A DNA stretch of 64,000 nucleotides from Mycobacterium sp. (GCA_021732005.1 JAKFVT010000053.1:124001-188000), one strand, 5' to 3'; positions 26,070 to 35,206 are shown, counted from the first letter of the stretch. The notes: generated by a model from the sequence alone, not told the origin. Program-made: numbers and translations.

Positions 26070-26877
26070 GACCACAGTGCCGGCCCCGGCGTCGGCGTCG
26101 CACACCGACGGCGGGATCCACATTCGCTCTGTCGAGCACCGGTACGGCACGACGACGGCGCTGGGGTCGCTCGATCTCGATGTGGAGCCCGGATCGTTCC
26201 TTGTCCTCGTCGGCGCATCGGGATGCGGGAAGAGCACTCTGCTGCGGCTGATCGCCGGATTCGAATCACCCAGCGCCGGTGAGCTGACGGTGTCGGGCCG
26301 GCGCCCGGTCCCGGGCCAGACAGCCGGCGTGGTGTTCCAGCAGCCACGGCTGTTTCCGTGGCGCACCGTCGGCGGCAATGTGGAGCTGGCATTGAAGTAC
26401 GCCGGCACCTCGCGCGAGCGGCGGGCCCAGCGGCGCGACGAACTGCTCAGCAGGGTGGGCCTGAAAGACATTGCGCACCGCAAGATCTGGGAGATCAGTG
26501 GTGGTCAGCAGCAGCGTGTCGCGATCGCGCGGGCGCTGGCCTCCGAACGCCCCGAGACCTCCCTGCTGCTGCTCGACGAGCCGTTCGCCGCGCTGGACGC
26601 ACTGACCCGGGAGCGGCTGCAGGAGGACGTTCGCCAGGTCAGTGCGGAATCCGGTCGCACCACCGTGTTCGTGACGCACAGCGCCGACGAGGCCGCGTTC
26701 CTGGGATCGCGCATCGTGGTGCTCACCCACCGCCCGGGCCGCATCGCCCTGGACCTGTCGGTGGACCTGCCCCGCAGCGGGATCGACGCCGACGAACTGC
26801 GGCGTAGCTCCGAATACGTTCGGCTGCGCCAGGAAGTCAGCCGAGCGGTCAAGGCCGCGGCGGTCGAACCGGCATGA
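26053..26877 (+). CDS. Taurine/sulfonate-type ABC transporter ATPase
   Basis: A 274-residue nucleotide-binding subunit. It has Walker A GASGCGKS near residue 58, Q-loop VVFQQPRLFPWRTV, signature ISGGQQQR, Walker B LLLLDEPFAALDAL and H-loop FVTHSADEA. The LFPWRTV segment is typical of the nitrate/sulfonate/taurine (SsuB/TauB) family. Its start lies inside the 3' end of the binding-protein gene (17-nt overlap), implying coupled translation. Confidence 0.92.
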   Translation: MSSPSRTTVPAPASASHTDGGIHIRSVEHRYGTTTALGSLDLDVEPGSFLVLVGASGCGKSTLLRLIAGFESPSAGELTVSGRRPVPGQTAGVVFQQPRLFPWRTVGGNVELALKYAGTSRERRAQRRDELLSRVGLKDIAHRKIWEISGGQQQRVAIARALASERPETSLLLLDEPFAALDALTRERLQEDVRQVSAESGRTTVFVTHSADEAAFLGSRIVVLTHRPGRIALDLSVDLPRSGIDADELRRSSEYVRLRQEVSRAVKAAAVEPA

Positions 26878-28067
26878 CCGCAGTCTCTGCCTGTCCGGTC
26901 CTATCGGAGGCATCTGCGATCACGGTGGCCAGGGATCTCGCCGCCGATTTCGCCATCGGTGCTGCCGGACGCGACCGTGATCGCGAGTTGCCATTCGCCG
27001 AGATCGACCGGCTGTCGGCCAGCGGCCTGTTGGCCATCACGGTGCCCGGCGCCTACGGCGGAGCGGGACTGCCGGCCAGTGCGGTCGCCGAGGTGGTCCG
27101 CATCCTGGCCACCGCGGATCCGAACATCGCCCAGATCCCGCACAGCCATTTCGTGTACATCAACCTGCTGCGGTTGGCCGGGTCGAACGACCAACTGCGG
27201 CACCACGCGGAACTGATCCTGCGCGGTGGCCGGATCGCCAACGCACAGTCCGAACGCAGCAGCGCGACGGTCGCCGACATCGCGACCACCGTTCGCCCGG
27301 CCGGCGGCCGGTTTCGGATCGACGGCACCAAGTATTACTGCACCGGCTCGTTGTTCGCCGACACCCTGGCTGTAGTGGCCCGCCTCGACGATCCGGACGG
27401 TGGAAGCGGTTTGGCCGACGGCCAATACGTCGCCTTCCTGCCCGCCGACACCCCCGGGGTGCGGATCGTCGACGACTGGCAGGCATTGGGCCAGCGGACC
27501 ACCGGTAGCGGAACGGTCATCTTCGACGGCGTCCTGGTCGAAGAGTCCGCGCTTGTCGCCCGAACTCCGGCGGTCAACGCCCCGACCGGCTACGGCGCGT
27601 TCGCTCAGCTTTTGCACGCCGCGATCGACGCCGGCATCGCACGAGGCGCGTTGGAGGCGGCCGCATCCTTCGTCAGGGAGAAAAGCAGACCGTGGTTCGA
27701 GGCCGGGGTGGCGCACGCCGGCGACGATCCCCTGCTGATCCAGCGGTTCGGTGAACTGGCGGTCATGGTTCAGGCCGCCGAGGCCGCACTCACGGTCGCC
27801 GGCGCCAAGGTCGATGGCGCGCCCGCGGCGGAGGCCTCGCTGGCCGTCGCAGGCGCCAAGATCCTGGCCGACAACGCTGCCAACGAGGTTTCCGGCGCAC
27901 TGTTCGAGGTCAGCGGAACCCGGAGCGCCGCGGCAGACCTCAATCTCGACCATTTCTGGCGCAATGCCCGAACCCACACCCTTCACGACCCGGTGCGGTG
28001 GAAATACCAGCACATCGGCCGGGCAGTCCTGCACGGAACGGCCCCGCCGCTGCATTCAGCGATCTGA
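26874..28067 (+). CDS. SfnB family sulfur-acquisition flavoprotein
   Basis: A 397-residue acyl-CoA dehydrogenase-fold protein of SfnB type. Marks are ITVPGAYGGAGLPASAVAEV, IAQIPHSHFVYINLLRLAG, AQSERSSATVADIATTV, IDGTKYYCTGSLFADTLAVV, DDWQALGQRTTGSGTV and the C-terminal LNLDHFWRNARTHTLHDP. It is paralogous to the flavoprotein at 20,464 on the other strand. The start overlaps the ATPase stop (ATGA), so it is a true member of the transporter operon. The exact sulfur substrate is unknown. Confidence 0.88.
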   Translation: MTAVSACPVLSEASAITVARDLAADFAIGAAGRDRDRELPFAEIDRLSASGLLAITVPGAYGGAGLPASAVAEVVRILATADPNIAQIPHSHFVYINLLRLAGSNDQLRHHAELILRGGRIANAQSERSSATVADIATTVRPAGGRFRIDGTKYYCTGSLFADTLAVVARLDDPDGGSGLADGQYVAFLPADTPGVRIVDDWQALGQRTTGSGTVIFDGVLVEESALVARTPAVNAPTGYGAFAQLLHAAIDAGIARGALEAAASFVREKSRPWFEAGVAHAGDDPLLIQRFGELAVMVQAAEAALTVAGAKVDGAPAAEASLAVAGAKILADNAANEVSGALFEVSGTRSAAADLNLDHFWRNARTHTLHDPVRWKYQHIGRAVLHGTAPPLHSAI

Positions 28068-28219
28068 GCGTGCGCCGAGTCACTCCCAGAGCGGCTGGAA
28101 CGCCGTTACCGACCTCACACATGCGGCCCGCAGTCTGGTATGACTATCTAAGTAATTTCGCCGCACGGGAGGATTAGCACCGAGGTGCCCAGCTGGGGCG
28201 TTGAGCCGAAGGGGGCCTG

Positions 28220-31081
28220 GTGAGCACCCCTATCGAAGAACGCGTGGTCCACGACGAGCCGCCGCAACGCGCGGCGCTGGCCAAGTGGATCCGCCGCTTG
28301 GCGGTGCCGATCATCCTGGGTTGGCTCGGGCTGATCGTGGTGCTGAACGTCTCGGTTCCGCAGCTGGAAGAAGTCGGCAAGCTGCGCGCGGTATCGATGT
28401 CGCCGAAAGAGGCGCCGTCAGTCATCGCGATGATGCGCTCCGGCAAGGTCTTCGAGGAGTCTGACTCCGACAGTTCGGCGATGATCGTGCTGGAAGGCGA
28501 CCAGCCCCTCGGCGACGACGCGCACCGCTTCTACAACGAGATGATCACCGCGCTGCGGGCCGACACCACGCACGTGCAGCACATCCAGGACTTCTGGGGT
28601 GATCCGCTCACCGAAGCCGGGGCGTTGAGCGCCGACTCGAAAGCCGTCTACGTGCAGGTGGCGCTCGCCGGGAACATGGGCGAGACGCTGGGCAACGATT
28701 CGGTGGAGGCGGTCCAGAAGATCGTCAAGGGCTTGTCGCCCCCGCCGGGCGTCAAGGTCTTCGTGACCGGCGGCCCCGCGTTGCAGGCCGACCAGCAGCA
28801 TGCCGGTGACAAGAGCATCCGGATCATCGAGATGACCACCATCGGCGTGATCGTCATCATGCTGTTGTTCTTCTACCGATCATTCATCACCGTCGGGCTG
28901 GTCCTGGTGATGCTGATCCTGGGCCTGACGGTGACCCGTGGTGCCGTCGCCTTCCTCGGCTATCACAACCTGATCGGGCTGTCGCCGTTCGCAACCCAGC
29001 TATTGGTGACATTGGCGATAGCGGCGACAACGGACTATGCGATCTTCCTGATCGGGCGATATCAGGAGGCCAGATCGGTCGGCGAGAGCCGCGAGGACGC
29101 CTACTACACGATGTACCACGGCACCGCGCACGTGGTGCTGGGCTCGGGCATGACGATCGCCGGCGCGACGTTCTGCCTTTCCTTCACCCGACTGCCGTAC
29201 TTCAAGTCGCTCGGTGTTCCGCTGGCCGTCGGCATGGTGGTCGCGGTGGTGTCGGCGCTGACGCTGGGCGCGGCGATCGTCACGGTGGCCAGCCGGTTCG
29301 GGCTGCTCGAACCCAAGCGGGCGATGCGGATTCGGTTCTGGCGGCGCCTCGGTGCGGCCGTGGTGCGCTGGCCCGCCGCCATCCTGTTCTCGACGGTGAT
29401 GATCGCCCTGATCGGGCTGATCACTCTGCCGGGCTACCAGGCGAACTACAACGACCGGAAGTATCTGCCTGCCGACCTGCCAGCCAACGAGGGCTTCGCG
29501 GCCGCCGAGCGGCACTTCCCCATCGCCCGGATGAACCCCGAGATGCTGCTGCTGGAGACCGACCAGGACGTGCGCAACTCGGCCGATTTCCTGGTGATCG
29601 AGAAGATCAGCAAGGCGATCGCCAAGGTGCCGGGAATCGGCCGGGTCCAGTCGATCACGCGTCCTGCCGGTAAACCGTTGAAATACAGCACGATTCCGTC
29701 CCAGATGAGCATGGGCGGCACCGGCCAGACGATGAACCGGTCCTATCTGCAGGACCGGATGGCCGACATGCTGGTGCAGGGTCAGGACATGCAGAACACC
29801 ATCAACACGATGACGCAGATGATCGGCTTGATGCAGGAATTGAGCGGCGTCACTCACGACATGGTGGGCAAGACCGACAAGACTGCCCAGGATATCGCCC
29901 AACTCCGAGACCACATCTCCGACTTCGACGACTTCTTCCGCCCGATCCGCAGCTACCTGTACTGGGAGCCGCACTGCTACGACATCCCGCTGTGCTGGTC
30001 GACGCGGTCGGTCTTCGACACTCTCGACGGCGTGGACAAGATGACCGACGACATCCAGCAGCTGTTGCCGGACATGCATGCGCTCGACGCCGTCATGCCG
30101 CAGATGATTCCGCTGATGAACTCGTCGATCGAGTCGATGAAGCGGATGCGCATCATGATGCTGACCCAGCAGGCCACCCAGGCCGGCCAGCAGGATCAGC
30201 AGGCCGCCTTGAGCGAGAACCAGGCGGCAATGGGCGCCGCCTTCAATGATTCGCTGAACGACGACACGTTCTACCTGCCGCCGGAGATCTTCGACAACGA
30301 CGAATTCAAGCGCGGCATCAAGAATTTCATCTCCCCCAACGGCCACGCCGTCCGATTCATCATCTCCCACGAGGACGACCCGCTCTCGGCTGACGGCATC
30401 AACCGCATCGACGCCATCAAGAACGCCGTCTTCGAAGCCATCAAGGGCACCCCCCTGGAAGGCTCGAAGGTCTACCTCGGTGGCACCGCATCGGCCTTCA
30501 AGGACATGCAGGAGGGCAACAAGTACGACCTGTTGATCGCCGGCGTGGCCGCACTGTCGCTGATCTTCATCATCATGCTGCTGATCACCCGTGCCATCGT
30601 GGCCGCGGCGGTGATCGTCGGCACCGTCGTGCTGTCACTCGGGGCCTCGTTCGGGCTGTCGGTGCTGTTGTGGCAGCACATCCTGGGCATCGAGCTGCAG
30701 TTCATGGTCATGGCGATGGCGGTGATCATCTTGTTGGCCGTCGGCGCCGACTACAACCTGCTCCTGGTCGCCCGGATGAAAGAAGAGATACCGGCCGGCA
30801 TCAACACCGGCATCATCCGCGCGATGGGCGGCAGCGGGTCGGTGGTGACCGCGGCCGGCCTGGTGTTCGCCTTCACCATGATCTCGATGTCGGTCAGCGC
30901 CATGGTGGTGGTGGCCCAGGTGGGTACGACGATCGGGCTCGGCCTGCTGTTCGACACCCTGGTGGTGCGGGCATTCATGACCCCGGCGATCGCGGCCATG
31001 ATGGGCCCGTGGTTCTGGTGGCCGCAGGTGGTGCGGCCGAAACCGCTGTCGAAGCGTCCGCACGGTCAATTGCTGCGCTAG
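28220..31081 (+). CDS. MmpL family RND transporter (first of a tandem pair)
   Basis: A 953-residue MmpL protein with two six-helix halves. The Asp-Tyr relay motifs are TTDYAIFLIGRYQEAR near residue 270 and VGADYNLLLVARMKEE near residue 845. The long Met-rich periplasmic insertion contains DHISDFDDFFRPIRSYLYWE. GTG 28220 has GAAGGGGG upstream. It has no mmpS partner. The next gene, 30 nt downstream, is a close paralogue, which indicates a tandem duplication. A 12-codon frame from GTG 28185 ends in a TGA that overlaps this start. Confidence 0.92.
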   Translation: MSTPIEERVVHDEPPQRAALAKWIRRLAVPIILGWLGLIVVLNVSVPQLEEVGKLRAVSMSPKEAPSVIAMMRSGKVFEESDSDSSAMIVLEGDQPLGDDAHRFYNEMITALRADTTHVQHIQDFWGDPLTEAGALSADSKAVYVQVALAGNMGETLGNDSVEAVQKIVKGLSPPPGVKVFVTGGPALQADQQHAGDKSIRIIEMTTIGVIVIMLLFFYRSFITVGLVLVMLILGLTVTRGAVAFLGYHNLIGLSPFATQLLVTLAIAATTDYAIFLIGRYQEARSVGESREDAYYTMYHGTAHVVLGSGMTIAGATFCLSFTRLPYFKSLGVPLAVGMVVAVVSALTLGAAIVTVASRFGLLEPKRAMRIRFWRRLGAAVVRWPAAILFSTVMIALIGLITLPGYQANYNDRKYLPADLPANEGFAAAERHFPIARMNPEMLLLETDQDVRNSADFLVIEKISKAIAKVPGIGRVQSITRPAGKPLKYSTIPSQMSMGGTGQTMNRSYLQDRMADMLVQGQDMQNTINTMTQMIGLMQELSGVTHDMVGKTDKTAQDIAQLRDHISDFDDFFRPIRSYLYWEPHCYDIPLCWSTRSVFDTLDGVDKMTDDIQQLLPDMHALDAVMPQMIPLMNSSIESMKRMRIMMLTQQATQAGQQDQQAALSENQAAMGAAFNDSLNDDTFYLPPEIFDNDEFKRGIKNFISPNGHAVRFIISHEDDPLSADGINRIDAIKNAVFEAIKGTPLEGSKVYLGGTASAFKDMQEGNKYDLLIAGVAALSLIFIIMLLITRAIVAAAVIVGTVVLSLGASFGLSVLLWQHILGIELQFMVMAMAVIILLAVGADYNLLLVARMKEEIPAGINTGIIRAMGGSGSVVTAAGLVFAFTMISMSVSAMVVVAQVGTTIGLGLLFDTLVVRAFMTPAIAAMMGPWFWWPQVVRPKPLSKRPHGQLLR

Positions 31082-31111
31082 CTGTCGGCGGTTCTGCTAT
31101 GACTGGACGCC

Positions 31112-33979
31112 GTGGGGACTCAGACCGAGGTACCGCACCGGCGGGGTGAGGCCTCCGTCGAGCCGAAACCCGGGGTGGCCCGCTGGATCCGCCGCCTGGC
31201 GATACCGATCATCCTCGGCTGGCTCGCCGTCATCGGCGCGCTGACCGTCTTCGTGCCACCGCTGGACGTCGTCGGTGAGATGCGGGCAGTGTCATTGTCG
31301 CCGAAGGAATCCCCGTCGGTGATCGCCTTGATGCGCAGCGGCAAGGTCTTCGAGGAGTCCGATTCCGACAACGCCGTCATGATCGTCCTGGAGGGCCAGC
31401 GACCGCTCGACGCGGCGGCCCGCCAGTACTACGACGAGCTGATCACCACGCTGCGCGCGGACACCACCCACGTGCAGCACGTTCAAGACTTCTGGGGCGA
31501 TCCGCTCACCGAAGCCGGCGCGCTGAGCTCCGACGGGAAAGCCGTCTACGTGCAAGTGGCGCTCGCCGGGAACATGGGTGAGTCGCTGGGCAACGCGTCG
31601 GTCGCGGCGGTCCAGAAGATCGTGAAAGACCTGCCTCCGCCGCCGGGGGTCAAGACATTCGTGACCGGCGGTTCGGCGATGCAGACCGACCAGCAGAAAG
31701 AAGGCGGGCGCAGCATCCAGGTGGTGAAGATCGCCACCGTCGCCGTCATCATCTGCATGCTGCTGTTCTTCTACCGGTCGATCACCACAGTCGGAATCGT
31801 CCTGGTGATGCTCGTTATGGGACTGTCGGTGACCCAGGGAGCGGTGGCATTCCTGGCGTATCACAACCTGATTGGCTTGACGACGTTCGTCACGCAGATT
31901 CTGGTGCCCCTGGCGCTCGCCGCGACGACCGACTACGCCATCTTCCTCATCGGCCGTTACCAGGAAGCTCGCGTGGCCGGGCAGGACCGAGAGTCGGCCT
32001 ATTACACGATGTTTCGGGGTACCGCGCATGTGGTGCTGGCTTCCGGCATGACGATCGCCGGCGCGACGTGCTGCCTGACGTTCACCCGGCTGCCATACTT
32101 CCACACGCTGGGCATCCCGCTTGCCGTCGGCATGGTCGTCGCGGTGTTCTCCGCGCTGACGCTCGGGCCGTCGATCGTGACGGTGGCAAGCCGTTTCGGG
32201 CTGCTGGAACCCAAGCGGGCGATGCGAATTCGGTTCTGGCGCAGGTTGGGTGCGGTGGTGGTGCGCTGGCCGGGGTGGGTGCTGTTTCTCACCGTCTTCA
32301 TCGCGTTGATCGGGCTGATCGCGCTGCCCGGCTACCGGCCGAACTACGACGACCGCAAATACCTGCCTGCCGACCTGCCGGCCAACGAGGGTTTCGCGGC
32401 CGCCGAGCGGCACTTCCCCGTCGCCCGGATGAACCCGGAACTGTTGCTCATCGAGACCGACCAGGACCTGCGCAACCCGGCGGACTTCCTGGTGCTCGAG
32501 CGGATCACCAAGGCCGTCACGAAGGTTCCCGGTGTCGGCCGGGTCCAGTCCATCACGCGCCCTGACGGAAAACCGTTGAAGTACAGCACTATTCCGGCTC
32601 AGATGAGTATCAGCGGATCGCTACAGACGATGAATCGGTCCTACCTGCAAGACCGGATGGCCGACATGCTGGTGCAGGGTCAGGAGATGCAGAACACCAT
32701 CAACACGATGACCCAGATGATCGGTTTGATGGAGCAGCTGAGCGCGACCACGCACGACATGGTCGGCAAGACCGAGCAGACCGCTGTGGACATCGCAGCA
32801 CTGCGGGATCACATCTCCGACTTCGACGACTTCTTCCGCCCGATCCGCAGCTATCTGTACTGGGAGCCGCACTGCTTCGACATTCCGATGTGCTGGGCGG
32901 TTCGGTCGACCTTCGACGCTCTCGACGGCGTCGACACCATGACCGACGACATCCAGCGATTGGTCCCCGATCTGCGCGATCTCGATTCGATTATGCCGCA
33001 AATGATTCCGCTGATGCGCTCGTCGATCGAGTCGATGAAGCGGATGCGCATCATGATGCTGACGCTGCAGTCCACCCAGTCCGGCATGCAGGATCAGATC
33101 GCCGCGATGAACGACGGCTCGTCGGCCATGGCTGCGGCGTTCAACGACTCCCTCAACGACGACACGTTCTACGCGCCGCCGGAGATCTTCGACAACGACG
33201 AGATCAAGCGCGGCATGAAGAACTTCATCTCCCCCAACGGCCATGCGGCGCGGTTCATCATCTCCCACGAGCAGGACCCGATGTCGGCCGAGGGCATCGA
33301 CCGCATCGACGCCATGAGGGCGGCCGTCTTCGAAGCCATCAAGGGCACGCCGCTGGAAGGTTCGAAGGTGTACCTCGGCGGTACCGCGTCGGCGTTCAAG
33401 GACATGGAGGAAGGTAACTCCTACGACCTGCTGATCGCCGGACTGGCGGCGCTGTCGCTGATCTTCATCATCATGCTGCTGATCACCCGGGCTCTGGTCG
33501 CGGCGGCCGTGATCGTCGGCACCGTCGTGCTGTCGCTCGGAGCGTCCTACGGATTGTCGATTCTGCTCTGGCAGCACATCCTCGGGATGCCGCTGCAGTT
33601 CATCGTGATCGCGATGGCGGTCATCATCTTGTTGGCGGTCGGCGCGGACTACAACCTGCTACTGGTTGCGAGGATGAAAGAGGAAATCCCGGCCGGCATC
33701 AACACCGGCATCATCCGCGCGATGGGCGGCAGCGGGTCGGTGGTGACTGCGGCCGGCCTGGTGTTCGCCTTCACGATGATGGCGATGTCGGTCAGCAGCA
33801 TGAAAGTCATCGCGCAGGTCGGCACGACGATCGGGCTCGGCCTGATGTTCGACACCCTGGTCATCCGGGCCTTCATGACGCCGGCTATCGCCGCACTGCT
33901 CGGGCGGTGGTTCTGGTGGCCGCGCGTCGTGCGATCGCGGCCGCTGTCCACACGGCCGCACGGCGAGCTGCTCAAGTAG
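31112..33979 (+). CDS. MmpL family RND transporter (second of a tandem pair)
   Basis: A 955-residue close paralogue of the preceding MmpL, with the same relay motifs (TTDYAIFLIGRYQEAR, VGADYNLLLVARMKEE). Long stretches are identical between the two, for example around FDDFFRPIRSYLYWEPHC and INTGIIRAMGGSGSVVTAAG. The GTG start at 31112 has no obvious ribosome-binding site. The 30-nt gap suggests co-transcription. Its 3' end overlaps the convergent TetR gene by 8 nt. The export substrate is unknown; tandem mmpL pairs in mycobacteria often serve surface lipids. Confidence 0.92.
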   Translation: MGTQTEVPHRRGEASVEPKPGVARWIRRLAIPIILGWLAVIGALTVFVPPLDVVGEMRAVSLSPKESPSVIALMRSGKVFEESDSDNAVMIVLEGQRPLDAAARQYYDELITTLRADTTHVQHVQDFWGDPLTEAGALSSDGKAVYVQVALAGNMGESLGNASVAAVQKIVKDLPPPPGVKTFVTGGSAMQTDQQKEGGRSIQVVKIATVAVIICMLLFFYRSITTVGIVLVMLVMGLSVTQGAVAFLAYHNLIGLTTFVTQILVPLALAATTDYAIFLIGRYQEARVAGQDRESAYYTMFRGTAHVVLASGMTIAGATCCLTFTRLPYFHTLGIPLAVGMVVAVFSALTLGPSIVTVASRFGLLEPKRAMRIRFWRRLGAVVVRWPGWVLFLTVFIALIGLIALPGYRPNYDDRKYLPADLPANEGFAAAERHFPVARMNPELLLIETDQDLRNPADFLVLERITKAVTKVPGVGRVQSITRPDGKPLKYSTIPAQMSISGSLQTMNRSYLQDRMADMLVQGQEMQNTINTMTQMIGLMEQLSATTHDMVGKTEQTAVDIAALRDHISDFDDFFRPIRSYLYWEPHCFDIPMCWAVRSTFDALDGVDTMTDDIQRLVPDLRDLDSIMPQMIPLMRSSIESMKRMRIMMLTLQSTQSGMQDQIAAMNDGSSAMAAAFNDSLNDDTFYAPPEIFDNDEIKRGMKNFISPNGHAARFIISHEQDPMSAEGIDRIDAMRAAVFEAIKGTPLEGSKVYLGGTASAFKDMEEGNSYDLLIAGLAALSLIFIIMLLITRALVAAAVIVGTVVLSLGASYGLSILLWQHILGMPLQFIVIAMAVIILLAVGADYNLLLVARMKEEIPAGINTGIIRAMGGSGSVVTAAGLVFAFTMMAMSVSSMKVIAQVGTTIGLGLMFDTLVIRAFMTPAIAALLGRWFWWPRVVRSRPLSTRPHGELLK

Positions 33980-34562
33980 CTGCCGCCAGCCTCACCCGCA
34001 TGAGCGTGGTCAGGTCGCTCCCGGCGCGGCGCAATGGCTTTGGCGAACGCGCCGCCATCGACATGATCACGGCGCCTTCAATGGTCGCGACGACGGTGGT
34101 TGCAAGATCCTCGGCAGCCCCTCGGTCGAGGCCCTCCCTTTCGAGCGGCCCGGCGATGAGTTTCACCCACTGCGTGAACGCGTTCGCCGCGACTCGGGCG
34201 GCCGCGGGCGCTTCCGAGTCGCCCAGCGCGGCTGCAACGATCGGACATCCGGCGCGGTAATCGCTGTCGGTGAGTGCCGATTCCCACGCCCTCACGAACG
34301 CCTCGACTGCCGCGATCGGGTCACCGGTGCTGACCGTCTCGTCCAGCATCGAGGCAAATCCCCGCGCGGCGAATTCCGTTGCAGCCGCGATTAATTCAGG
34401 CTTTCCTTCCGGGAAGTTCAAATACAGCGTCCGGCGTGCGAGACCGCTGTGTTCCAAAATCTGCGAGACACTCGCGCTGCCCACCCCGCGTCGCCGCACG
34501 AGTTCGATCGTGGAGTCGATCAAACGTTGTCGAGCAGACACCGCGGCCTCCATCCGTTGCAC
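33972..34562 (-). CDS. TetR family regulator (LmrA/YxaF-like)
   Basis: A 196-residue repressor. The N-terminal helix-turn-helix reads RLIDSTIELVRRRGVGSASVSQILEHSGLARRTLYLNFPEGKPEL. The C-terminal ligand domain (GCPIVAAALGDSEAPAAARV) has the CPI segment typical of the YxaF/LmrA subgroup. GTG 34562 or ATG 34553 is the start. Two near-identical 16-bp operators lie immediately upstream, one touching the start, so it should repress itself and the divergent reductase gene. The mmpL pair lies convergently downstream. Confidence 0.9.
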   Translation of the reverse strand: MQRMEAAVSARQRLIDSTIELVRRRGVGSASVSQILEHSGLARRTLYLNFPEGKPELIAAATEFAARGFASMLDETVSTGDPIAAVEAFVRAWESALTDSDYRAGCPIVAAALGDSEAPAAARVAANAFTQWVKLIAGPLEREGLDRGAAEDLATTVVATIEGAVIMSMAARSPKPLRRAGSDLTTLMRVRLAAAT

Positions 34563-34578
34563 TAGACCAATCAGTCTA
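34563..34578. promoter_or_regulatory. TetR operator 1
   Basis: TAGACCAATCAGTCTA is an inverted repeat with arms TAGAC/GTCTA directly upstream of the TetR start. It overlaps the putative plus-strand -10 TACTAT (34577-34582). The pattern resembles the LmrA/QdoR box as I remember it from Bacillus. Confidence 0.7.
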
Positions 34579-34596
34579 CTATCGTCTCATGTCTGG

Positions 34597-34612
34597 TAGA
34601 TCGATCGGTCTA
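34597..34612. promoter_or_regulatory. TetR operator 2
   Basis: TAGATCGATCGGTCTA matches operator 1 at 13 of 16 positions and lies 34 bp away centre to centre. It sits within a longer palindrome, GGTAGATCGATCGGTCTACC (34595-34614). Placed between the predicted start site and ATG 34635, it could block the reductase transcript. Confidence 0.7.
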
Positions 34613-34634
34613 CCGCATCGGGAAGGAGGCCGTC

Positions 34635-35075
34635 ATGGATACGGCCAACCAAGCATCACGCAAGTTTCGCCGGGAACGCCTCATCGGCCGCTACCTCGCC
34701 AATCCGCTCGTCGCATTGCTTGGGCGCCTTAGTCTGCGTACCACCTTCGCGACTGAATTGCAGACGATGGGCCGCAAGTCGGGCCGTTGGCGAGCGGTGC
34801 CCGTTTCGGCACGCTTCGATTCGGTGGGGGCGTGGGTGATCTCCCAGCACGGGCGTCGGTCCGGGTGGGCGCTCAACGTTGCCGACAACCCCACCGTCCG
34901 GATCCGGCAGGGACATCGATGGCGAAGCGGTACTGCACGTTTTGTTCCCGATGACGATCCGGCGGCACGGGTACGGACGTTTGCGGCGTCGCCGCTGCTT
35001 TCACCCCTTGTGACCGCGACCTTCAAGGCGTTGCAATCCGATCCGATCAGTGTCCGGATCGACTTCGCGGACTGA
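34635..35075 (+). CDS. F420/deazaflavin-dependent nitroreductase-family protein (Ddn-like)
   Basis: A 146-residue split beta-barrel protein of the DUF385/Ddn family. It has TELQTMGRKSGRWRAVPVSARFD followed by VISQHGRRSGWALNVADNPTVRIRQGHRW, the family's F420-binding pattern (GRKSG; WxxNxxxNPxV). Members reduce quinones, nitro compounds or other lipophilic substrates with F420H2. It is divergent from the TetR gene across two operators, so it is probably the regulator's main target. Confidence 0.88.
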   Translation: MDTANQASRKFRRERLIGRYLANPLVALLGRLSLRTTFATELQTMGRKSGRWRAVPVSARFDSVGAWVISQHGRRSGWALNVADNPTVRIRQGHRWRSGTARFVPDDDPAARVRTFAASPLLSPLVTATFKALQSDPISVRIDFAD

Positions 35076-35191
35076 CGCGGGTGTGGCCACGGTGACGCAA
35101 GCGCGCTCCTGGGAAATCTGTGACAGAGCTTGTTCAACGCGCTCCCGACACCCCGAAGGGGGCGTCGTCCGATGGCTCCGTGATCGCCTAT

Positions 35192-35206
35192 GTTGGACCG
35201 TCCAAC
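35192..35206. promoter_or_regulatory. Palindrome at the predicted jetA promoter start
   Basis: GTTGGAC-C-GTCCAAC is a perfect 7-bp-arm palindrome. It overlaps the 3' half of the hexamer TATGTT (35189-35194), a candidate -10, and lies 25 nt before GTG 35231. Its position around the likely transcription start fits a repressor site. Confidence 0.5.
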
